Below, in pieces: positions 15,722-22,384 of a stretch of DNA of 64,000 nt. The position numbers and the translations under genes were made by a program. The notes under the pieces were generated by a model that made no database searches, was not told the origin of the DNA, and saw only the letters and a list, made by a program, of their open reading frames with translations. The stretch is from positions 1-64,000 of the forward strand of contig JAUJPF010000012.1 in NCBI GenBank assembly GCA_030447275.1. Reading direction: 5' to 3'. Source of the DNA: Solirubrobacteraceae bacterium (GTDB taxonomy: Bacteria; Actinomycetota; Thermoleophilia; Solirubrobacterales; Solirubrobacteraceae). Numbering within the stretch: the first letter of the stretch is position 1; each line of letters begins with the position of its first letter.

Positions 15722-16924
15722 TCAGCCGCGCGCCAGGTCGAGGGGGCGTTGCCGGGGGCGCGCCGCGGCGCCGGGGGCGAGGAGCGTCGCCGCGCTCCGC
15801 TCGTCGATCGCACGCGGGTTGTTCGCCATGCGAGGCGAGGTCACGGCCTCCGCGATCACCGCCGCCACGTCCACCTCGGGTCGCGCGGCCAGCGGCGCGC
15901 AGCCGAGCGCCCGCAGCAGGCGGTCGAGCGCCGGGGCCGCAGGGCCGGTGGCCGGCAGACCCAGCGCCCGCCGGATGCGCGCGAGCATCGCGCGCACGTG
16001 AGCCGCGCCCTCGGGGTGCAGGCAGTCCTCCGGCGAGACGCCCTCGTTGAACTCGAGCACCGGGCCGAGCGTCAGCGCGCACGCCACGCCGTGGGGCACG
16101 CCGTAGCGCAGCGTCAGCGGATACGACAGCGCGTGACAGGCGGTCGTTCCGCCGCGCGCGATCGCGTAGCCCGCGTACAGGCTGCCGAGCGCGAGCAGGC
16201 GCCGGGCCTCCCCGTCGAGCGCGCGTCCGTCGATCGGGAGGGCAGCCCGGGCCATGGCCGCCGCGCGCACGCCGTAGGCCGCCGACGCGCGTGTCGCTCG
16301 CACCGCCCACGCCCCCTCGACGCCCTGCACGAGCGCATCCAGCCCGGCACTCACCAGCGGTTCGCGCGGAAGGGTCGCTGTGAGGGCGGGGTCCACCACC
16401 GCGGACGCCGGGAACAGGCGCGGCGTCTCGAGCGAGCGCTTGCGCCCGGCGACGCGGTCCCAGACCGTCGCCGTGCCGGTCACCTCGGAGCCCGTCCCAC
16501 TGGTGGTCGGGACGGCCACGAGCGGCAGCGCCTCGTCGGGGAGCCGTGCCCCGTTCAGCGCGGCCTCGACGCCGACGCGCGAGCGCGCGAGGAGCGCGAT
16601 CACCTTCGCGCCGTCGAGCACGCTGCCGCCGCCGACCGCGACGACGGCCGAGGGTGCGTGGGCGCGGGCGGCGTCGAGCAGCTCCTCGAGCGTCGCCACC
16701 CCGGGGTGGCTCTCGGGCTGCTCGAGCACCGCGCTCGAGCGGTGCGCGGCGAGCAGCTCGGTCAGCCACGGCTTCGCCGGCGAGCGCCGGCCGGTCACGA
16801 ACAGCACATCCTCCGCCGGCACACCGAGGTCGCGCAGCAGCTCGGGCAGACGCGCGACCGCGCCGTGGCCGAACAGCACCCGAGTGGGGACGTGGCGTGG
16901 TCTGGGGAGCTCGCGGATCTGCAT
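15722..16924 (-). CDS. Iron-containing alcohol dehydrogenase, phosphonoacetaldehyde reductase
   Basis: A 400-residue group III (Fe-ADH) dehydrogenase. The NAD-binding GGGSVLDGAKV lies near residue 95, followed by TSGTGSEVTGTATV. The metal-binding histidines are in TTACHALSYPL and YGVPHGVACALTLGPVLEFN. Homologues in phosphonate clusters (PhpC, FomC, DhpG) reduce phosphonoacetaldehyde to 2-hydroxyethylphosphonate, the substrate of the HEPD encoded 8 bases downstream. ATG 16924 gives the normal N-terminus (MQIRELPRP); the longer ORF is the wrong frame of the SDR gene. The role is inferred from the match of family and gene order. Confidence 0.9.
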   Translation of the reverse strand: MQIRELPRPRHVPTRVLFGHGAVARLPELLRDLGVPAEDVLFVTGRRSPAKPWLTELLAAHRSSAVLEQPESHPGVATLEELLDAARAHAPSAVVAVGGGSVLDGAKVIALLARSRVGVEAALNGARLPDEALPLVAVPTTSGTGSEVTGTATVWDRVAGRKRSLETPRLFPASAVVDPALTATLPREPLVSAGLDALVQGVEGAWAVRATRASAAYGVRAAAMARAALPIDGRALDGEARRLLALGSLYAGYAIARGGTTACHALSYPLTLRYGVPHGVACALTLGPVLEFNEGVSPEDCLHPEGAAHVRAMLARIRRALGLPATGPAAPALDRLLRALGCAPLAARPEVDVAAVIAEAVTSPRMANNPRAIDERSAATLLAPGAAARPRQRPLDLARG

Positions 16925-16932
16925 CGCTGGGT

Positions 16933-17748
16933 TCACAGCGGGGGATCGAAGCGCCCGTCGACGCTCGTCCAGCCGCCGTCGACGAACAGCTCCGTCCCGG
17001 TCACGTAGGAGCTCGCGTCGGATGCGAGGAAGACGACCGCGCCGGTCAGCTCGTGGGGCTGGGCCCACCTGCCGAGCGCCGTCTTGCGCGCGTACGCCGC
17101 CGCCCACTCCGGATCGGCCTTGAGCCTCGCGGTGAACGGCGTGTCGACCACGCCCGGGGCGACCGCGTTCACCCGCACCCCGCGCGGCCCGAGCTCCGCC
17201 GCGAGCGTCTTCACGAGCTGGACGACGCCGGCCTTCGTGGCGGCATAGGCGCTCTGCCCGGGCTCGACGACCGACGCCCTGATGCTCGAGAAGGCGATGA
17301 TGCTGCCACTCCCGCGCTCGGCCATCGCCCGGCCCACGTCCCGCATGAGCCGGAAGCTGCCCAGCAGGTTGACCTCGACGATCCGTGCGAACGCGTCGTC
17401 GTCGATGTCCTCCGCGCGGCGCCGGTCGCTGATCGCCGCGGTCAGCACGAGCACGTCCGGGACGCCGACCGCCGCCAGAAGGCGCTCGCCGCAGTCGGGC
17501 GCGGTCACGTCGAGCGCCAGCGACGACGCGAGGCCGGAGCCGTCGAGGATCAGCCGCGAGACGTCCTCCGCGGCGGACGGCTCTATGTCGGCGCATGCCA
17601 CCTCCGCACCGAAGGCGGCGAGCGCGCCCGAGCAGGCGGCCCCGATCCCGCTCCCGGCCCCCACCACGGCGGCGCTCCTCCCGCTCAGGTCGAACAGGCT
17701 CGCGTAGGCCGCGAGGCCGGGGGCCGGCTCCACCGCGGGTCCGGTCAC
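16933..17748 (-). CDS. Short-chain dehydrogenase/reductase in the phosphonate operon
   Basis: A 271-residue classical SDR with GAGSGIGAAC near residue 30, the acid in ACADIEPS, a Ser in AFSSIRASV, the YAATK catalytic pair, and a C-terminal PG motif (VAPGVVDTPF). It lies 17 bases after panB and 8 bases before the alcohol dehydrogenase. It could reduce ketopantoate or a homologue, since no classical panE is seen, or act on a hydroxyphosphonate. Both are guesses. The GTG start has only a weak ribosome-binding site, and a start a few codons later is possible. Confidence 0.86.
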   Translation of the reverse strand: MTGPAVEPAPGLAAYASLFDLSGRSAAVVGAGSGIGAACSGALAAFGAEVACADIEPSAAEDVSRLILDGSGLASSLALDVTAPDCGERLLAAVGVPDVLVLTAAISDRRRAEDIDDDAFARIVEVNLLGSFRLMRDVGRAMAERGSGSIIAFSSIRASVVEPGQSAYAATKAGVVQLVKTLAAELGPRGVRVNAVAPGVVDTPFTARLKADPEWAAAYARKTALGRWAQPHELTGAVVFLASDASSYVTGTELFVDGGWTSVDGRFDPPL

Positions 17749-17765
17749 TGCGGCCGCACCATCCG

Positions 17766-18674
17766 CTAGACGAGCGTCTCGAGCTCGGTCAGGAGGCCGT
17801 CCAGCTCCTCCGGGGGGATGCTGTACGTGTGCTCCGGCTCGGGGTAGGCGTGCGTGCGGACCTCGTGGTCGTACGCCTGGAGGGCCTTCAGCATGTCCTC
17901 GCGCAGGTTCATGTAGCGCTTGGCGAACCGCGGCGCGCGCCCGTGGTAGAGCCCGACGAGGTCGTGCAGGATGAGGACCTGCCCGTCGGTCGCGGCGCCG
18001 GCGCCGATCCCGATCACCGGGATCTCCATGTGCGGCATGAGCACCTCGGTCAGCTTGGCCGGCACCGCCTCGAAGACGATCGCGAAGCAGCCGACGTCTT
18101 GCAGCTCGAGCGCCGAGCGCGCGATCGCGATCGCCTGCGAGGCCGTCCGGCCCTGCGCCTTGTAGCCGCCGAGGCTCGCGGCGGTCTGGGGCGTCAGCCC
18201 GACGTGCCCCATCACCGGTATGCCCGCGTCGATGATCGCGCGCGCCCGGTCCACCGACGTGCCTCCGCGCTCCAGCTTGACCGCGTCGACACCGGCCTCC
18301 TTGACGAAGCGCTGCGCCGTCGCGACCGCCTGCTCGTCGGAGATCTCGTAGGAGCCGAACGGCAGGTCGCCCACCAGCAGAGGGCGCTCGAGACCGCGCC
18401 GGACCGCGGCGGTCAGCATGAGCATCTCCTCGACCGTCACCGGCACCGTCGAGTCGTAGCCGAGCACGGTCATCGCGGACGTGTCGCCGACGAGCACGAC
18501 GTCGATCCCCGCGGCGTCGACGAGCTTGGCCGCGGCCACGTCGTAGGCGGTGACCATCACGATCGGGTCGCCGGCGCGCTTCATCGCGGCGAGCGTCTGC
18601 ACCGTCACCTTCTCGCGACCGACGTCGGGCGCGCCGACGTCCGGCGGCTCGAGAGGCGTGGTGGAACCGGACAT
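17766..18674 (-). CDS. panB: 3-methyl-2-oxobutanoate hydroxymethyltransferase (PanB)
   Basis: A 302-residue TIM-barrel enzyme. PanB adds a hydroxymethyl group from methylene-tetrahydrofolate to 2-oxoisovalerate, giving ketopantoate. Visible motifs are VMVTAYDVAAAKLVD, the Mg-binding VGDTSAMTVLGY and GDLPFGSYE, KLERG, HVGLTPQ and VFEAVPAKL. The first metal motif differs slightly from the common VGDSLGMV. The start ATG is fixed by an exceptionally strong AGGAGGAGGAG that overlaps the preceding stop. It is the second gene of the phosphonate operon whose last gene is panC. That suggests a cluster-dedicated pantoate branch or a related hydroxymethyl transfer to another 2-oxo acid. Confidence 0.92.
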   Translation of the reverse strand: MSGSTTPLEPPDVGAPDVGREKVTVQTLAAMKRAGDPIVMVTAYDVAAAKLVDAAGIDVVLVGDTSAMTVLGYDSTVPVTVEEMLMLTAAVRRGLERPLLVGDLPFGSYEISDEQAVATAQRFVKEAGVDAVKLERGGTSVDRARAIIDAGIPVMGHVGLTPQTAASLGGYKAQGRTASQAIAIARSALELQDVGCFAIVFEAVPAKLTEVLMPHMEIPVIGIGAGAATDGQVLILHDLVGLYHGRAPRFAKRYMNLREDMLKALQAYDHEVRTHAYPEPEHTYSIPPEELDGLLTELETLV

Positions 18675-18688
18675 CTCTCCTCCTCCTA
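18675..18688 (-). promoter_or_regulatory. Very strong ribosome-binding site of panB
   Basis: The stop TAG of the aminotransferase merges into a GGAGGAGGAG tract directly before the panB ATG. This anti-16S match is the best in the window and predicts high PanB translation relative to its neighbours. Confidence 0.6.
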
Positions 18689-20134
18689 CGTGGCCGTCGG
18701 CGTCCGGCCGCGCGTGCTCGGTACCGGCGGGATGCCCTCCGACCTCAGCTCGGCGGCCGTCTCGTCCAGCCCCTGCTCGAGACGGTCGAACAGCAGGTCG
18801 ACCTCCTCGGCGGAGATGACCAGCGGCGGGCACATCGCGATCGTGTCGCCCAGGGCGCGGACGATGAGCCCGTTGCGCCGGCACGCCGCGGCGCAGCGAG
18901 CGCCCACCCGGAGGTGCGGCGGGAACGGCTCCCGTGTCTCGCGGTCGGCCACGAGCTCCAGGGCCCCGAGCAGGCCGACACAGCGGCCCTCGCCGACGAG
19001 CTCGTGCTCGCTCAGCGTCTCCAGCCGCTGCTCGAAGCGCGGCGCCACCCGGCGCACGTGGCCGAGCACGTCGCGCTCCTCCATCAGCTCGAGCACGCGC
19101 ACCGCGACGGCGGCCGGCACCGGATGGCCGCCGAACGTGAACCCGTGCGCGAGCGGCCCGTGCGTCGCGCTCGACTCGCGCAGGGCCGAGTACATCGTCT
19201 CGTCGACCATCACCGCCGCGATCGGCGCGTATCCGCCGGACAGCGCCTTCGCGGAGGTGACCGCGTCCGGGACGATCCCGTACGTGTCGCATCCCCAGAG
19301 CTCGCCGGTCCGGCCGAGCCCGCACACGACCTCGTCGACGATCAGGCGCACGTCGTAGCGCGCGAGCACCTGCTGCACCTGCTCGAAGTAGCCGCGCGGC
19401 GGCGGTATGACGCCGCCCGCGGCCATCACCGGCTCGGCGATGAACGCCGCCACGGTCTCGGGGCCTTCGCGCAGGATGAGGTCCTCGAGCTCGGCCGCGA
19501 GCCGTGACGAGAACTCGAGCTCGGTCTCGCCGTCGTGGGCGAAGCGATAGAAGTGCGGGCAGCCCGCGAACCTCACCTGCGGCAGCGGGAGATCGAAGTC
19601 CGCCTGCTTGCGCGGGTCGCCGCACAGGCTGGCCGACGCGATGGTCGCGCCGTGGTACGCGCCGACTCGGCTGATGACCTTCTTCTTCTCTGGTCTGCCG
19701 AGGGCGTTGTTGAAGTGCCACAGCAGCTTGACCTGCGTGTCGTTCGCCTCGGAGCCCGAGCACGTCAGGAAGACCTTCGACATGGCGCCGGGGGCGAGCT
19801 CCTTGAGCCGCTCGCACAGCTCGATCACCGGCGGCGACGACTTGTCGATCGCGGAGTGGTAGAAGGAGAGCGCGCGCATCTGCGCCGTCGCCGCCTCGAT
19901 CAGCTCCTCGTCGCCGAACCCGAGCGAGGCGCACCAGAGGCCCGCGATCCCCTCGAGGTACTCCCTGCCCTGCTCGTCGTACACGAACACGCCGGACCCT
20001 CGGACGATGACCGTCGGCCCGTAGCGCTCGTTCGCCGCGAGATCCGTCCAGGGATGGAGGACCGCGGCGACGTCTCGCTCCACCAGGCGCGCCGGCTCGA
20101 GGCGCGAGAGCTGCCGGGAGGCGTCGGGGGTCAC
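18686..20134 (-). CDS. Class III aminotransferase (omega-amino acid type)
   Basis: A 482-residue fold-type I PLP transaminase close in layout to omega-amino acid:pyruvate, taurine or GABA transaminases. It has LTCSGSEANDTQVKLLWHF in the cofactor-phosphate region, GAYHG, IVDEVVCGLGRTG with the PLP-ring Asp, and SAKALSGGYAPI with the Schiff-base Lys. GTG 20134 begins the ORF without a clear ribosome-binding site. It heads the 13-gene operon. Plausible jobs are making 2-aminoethylphosphonate from phosphonoacetaldehyde, aminomethylphosphonate from phosphonoformaldehyde, or beta-alanine from malonate semialdehyde. The sequence alone does not choose among them. Confidence 0.88.
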   Translation of the reverse strand: MTPDASRQLSRLEPARLVERDVAAVLHPWTDLAANERYGPTVIVRGSGVFVYDEQGREYLEGIAGLWCASLGFGDEELIEAATAQMRALSFYHSAIDKSSPPVIELCERLKELAPGAMSKVFLTCSGSEANDTQVKLLWHFNNALGRPEKKKVISRVGAYHGATIASASLCGDPRKQADFDLPLPQVRFAGCPHFYRFAHDGETELEFSSRLAAELEDLILREGPETVAAFIAEPVMAAGGVIPPPRGYFEQVQQVLARYDVRLIVDEVVCGLGRTGELWGCDTYGIVPDAVTSAKALSGGYAPIAAVMVDETMYSALRESSATHGPLAHGFTFGGHPVPAAVAVRVLELMEERDVLGHVRRVAPRFEQRLETLSEHELVGEGRCVGLLGALELVADRETREPFPPHLRVGARCAAACRRNGLIVRALGDTIAMCPPLVISAEEVDLLFDRLEQGLDETAAELRSEGIPPVPSTRGRTPTAT

Positions 20135-20261
20135 TTGGTCAGCGGCTCGGAGACGGCATCGGTGCGCAGGACCGGCAAACGAGGCATGACCCTAAAGAAG
20201 GTCCCCTGACCCGTCAAGCGTTGTCTGAGCGGCGTGTCGCCTTCTGAGCGCGGCGCCGCCG

Positions 20262-20933
20262 TCAGGGCCGGGCGACGGCCGACTCGGCGCCTGGCCGCGT
20301 GATCGCGAAGCGCTCGTCGACGTGCGCGCACATGCTCGCGACGACGTCGTCCGGGGACTGCTCGGCGTCGACGTACACGAATCCGGCGGCCTCCGGAAGC
20401 GAGCGGTAGGCGGCATCCAGGGTCTCGAGGAAGTCGAGCGTCATGGTGTCCTCGGCCCGCAGGTCGATCCGCCGCAGCGCCTCGCGGGGCGAGATGTCGA
20501 AGTAGAAGGTCAGGTCCGGCTCCGGCAGCGCCGAGAACAGCTGCCTCAGCAACCACTCGTTGCCCGCCGAGAACTGGCGCGCCGCCGCGATCTGGCAGTG
20601 CGTGTAGCGGTCCATCAGCACGAAGGCGCCCGGCCGTTCCATCGCCTCGCGCGCCCTGATCATCGTGTTCCACTTCAGCAGCGAGGCGCAGAGCTTCGCC
20701 GTGTCGATGCCCAGCATCTCGACCTCGTCCCGATAGCCGGCCTCGACCGCGACCTGCTCGAGCCACATCTTCGCGGGCCGCAGGCTCTCGTTCGGATGCT
20801 CGACGACGTCGTGGCCGCGCTCGCGCAGCCACGCGCCCAGCCGCGGCACGGCGCTCGACTTCCCGGCCCCGTGGATCCCGAGGACGGCGATCACGTTCGC
20901 GCGCTTCTCGATCGGCTCGAACCGGATGTCCAT
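20262..20933 (-). CDS. Thymidylate kinase-like P-loop kinase
   Basis: A 223-residue nucleoside-monophosphate-kinase-fold protein. The Walker A is LGIHGAGKSS near residue 22, the TMK-type DRYTHCQIAAAR lies at about 107-118, and a lid-like IDLRAEDTMTLDF follows. It is encoded 127 bases ahead of the aminotransferase operon and divergent from the glutamine synthetase-like gene. It is not a standard dTMP kinase, since its substrate-side motifs differ. In a phosphonate cluster, a kinase of this fold could phosphorylate the product or an intermediate for self-protection or activation. That role is an inference from FomA/FomB-style resistance, not from homology. Confidence 0.8.
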   Translation of the reverse strand: MDIRFEPIEKRANVIAVLGIHGAGKSSAVPRLGAWLRERGHDVVEHPNESLRPAKMWLEQVAVEAGYRDEVEMLGIDTAKLCASLLKWNTMIRAREAMERPGAFVLMDRYTHCQIAAARQFSAGNEWLLRQLFSALPEPDLTFYFDISPREALRRIDLRAEDTMTLDFLETLDAAYRSLPEAAGFVYVDAEQSPDDVVASMCAHVDERFAITRPGAESAVARP

Positions 20934-20940
20934 CCGGCGG

Positions 20941-20970
20941 ATGATTGCGGCGGCGGCCGAGCGGCGTCAA
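20941..20970 (-). promoter_or_regulatory. Candidate promoter for the kinase and possibly the phosphonate operon
   Basis: On the minus strand TTGACG is followed after 18 bases by AATCAT, ending 7 bases before the kinase ATG at 20933. The expected transcription start would fall at the ATG, again giving a leaderless or near-leaderless mRNA. The -35 is a good match and the -10 is mediocre. Confidence 0.35.
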
Positions 20971-20993
20971 GTCCCCCGAGCGGCGGTCATGGC

Positions 20994-21023
20994 TTGCTTT
21001 GGTCAGGAGACCGTGCTTACACT
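20994..21023 (+). promoter_or_regulatory. Candidate leaderless promoter for the glutamine synthetase-like gene
   Basis: TTGCTT and TACACT are spaced 18 bases apart, and the GTG start at 21030 is exactly 7 bases after the -10. No ribosome-binding site precedes the GTG. The arrangement is what a leaderless actinobacterial mRNA looks like. Confidence 0.5.
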
Positions 21024-21029
21024 CCGCCG

Positions 21030-22382
21030 GTGTCAGGCACGGCGACGGCCAACCGGGCGGAGCCCGTCCGCGCGCGCGAATCGGCGGCGCGCTTCGTCGA
21101 GCGGCACGGCATCCACAGCGTCGAGCTCGGCACGGCCGACGTCAACGGCGGCCTGCGCGGCAAGCGGGTGCCGGCGCCGGTGTTCCTCGAGACGCTCGAC
21201 ACGGGCGTCGCGCTCTCGAGCGCCTTCTTCGTGTTCGACGTGGCGGCCGACCTCGTCGACTCGACGTACGCGAACTTCGACAACGGGTTCCCGGACGTCC
21301 GCATCGTGCCGGACCTGGCCACGCTGCGCCCGCTGCCCTGGCGGCCGGGCACGGCGCTCGTGATGTGCGACTGCGTCGACGCGGAGCGCAACCGCATCGA
21401 CCTGGCGCCGCGACAGGTGCTGAGTCGCGTCGTCGCGCTTGCGCGGGAGCTGGGGTACGAGCCGGCGATCGGCCCCGAGCTCGAGTTCTTCCTGCTCGAC
21501 GCGGCCACCCGCGCACCCGAAGGCAACCGCGTTCCCTGCTACAGCCTGTTCGAGGAGTCGCGGCTCGAGCCGGTGGTCGCCGACATCCGCAACCACCTGG
21601 GCGAGGCGGGCATCCAGCTCGAGGCGAGCAACGCCGAGTACGCGCCCGGGCAGTTCGAGGTGAACATCCGCCACTGCGGCGCGATGGAGGCCGCCGACAC
21701 CACGATGATGTTCCGCTACGCGGTCAAGCAGATAGCCGCGTCGCACGGGCTGGTGGCGACGTTCATGGCCAAGCCGTTCAGCGACCTCTCCGGCAACGGC
21801 CTCCACATCCACCAGAGCCTGTGGTCGGATGGCGGCAATGCGTTCGCGACCGAGGCGGGCACGGAGATCTCCGACGCCGGCCGCCAGTACGTGGCCGGCC
21901 TGCTCGACCACATCGGCGCGCTCACGCTGCTGGGCGCAAGGACGCCGAACGCGTACAAGCGCCGCGTGGACCTGTCGTTCGCGCCCGTGAACTCGACGTG
22001 GGGAGCGGACAACCGGACGGTCGCGATCCGCGTGCCGGACATGGCCGGCGCGGGAGCGAGGGTGGAGCAGCGCGACCCCGTCGCGGACGCCAATCCGTAC
22101 CTGGTGATCGCGGCCCAGCTCGCGGCGGGGCTCGACGGGATCAGGCGCGGCCTCGAGCCGCCGCCGATGACCGAGGGCAACGCCTACGACGCGGTCGAGC
22201 GCGAGCGCCTGCCCGAGACGCTCGAGGAGGCGGTCGCCCGCTTCGAGCACAGCGAGTTCGCCCGCGGCCTGTGCGGCGACGCGCTCCACGAGATCGTGCT
22301 GTCGCTCGCGCGGCACGAGCTGGAGCTGTTCGGCAGCGCCGTCACCGATTGGGAGCGCGAGCGCTACCTGGAGGGGTCGTAG
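21030..22382 (+). CDS. Glutamine synthetase-like gamma-glutamyl ligase
   Basis: A 450-residue GlnA-fold ATP-dependent ligase. The first metal-binding pair is in GPELEFFLL, the second metal/ammonia site in NAEYAPGQFEVN, the active-site His in NGLHIHQSLW, and the glutamate/ATP arginines in KRRVDLSFAPVNSTWGADNR and RVEQRDPVADANPYL. Sequence and length are nearer to PuuA/GlnA2-type gamma-glutamyl-amine ligases than to housekeeping GlnA. GTG 21030 is chosen from the promoter position and because upstream sequence overlaps the kinase. It precedes the asparagine synthetase-like gene by 2 bases. It may glutamylate an amine, such as an aminophosphonate, for protection or assembly; the acceptor is unknown. 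Confidence 0.87.
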   Translation: MSGTATANRAEPVRARESAARFVERHGIHSVELGTADVNGGLRGKRVPAPVFLETLDTGVALSSAFFVFDVAADLVDSTYANFDNGFPDVRIVPDLATLRPLPWRPGTALVMCDCVDAERNRIDLAPRQVLSRVVALARELGYEPAIGPELEFFLLDAATRAPEGNRVPCYSLFEESRLEPVVADIRNHLGEAGIQLEASNAEYAPGQFEVNIRHCGAMEAADTTMMFRYAVKQIAASHGLVATFMAKPFSDLSGNGLHIHQSLWSDGGNAFATEAGTEISDAGRQYVAGLLDHIGALTLLGARTPNAYKRRVDLSFAPVNSTWGADNRTVAIRVPDMAGAGARVEQRDPVADANPYLVIAAQLAAGLDGIRRGLEPPPMTEGNAYDAVERERLPETLEEAVARFEHSEFARGLCGDALHEIVLSLARHELELFGSAVTDWERERYLEGS

Positions 22383-22384
22383 CC

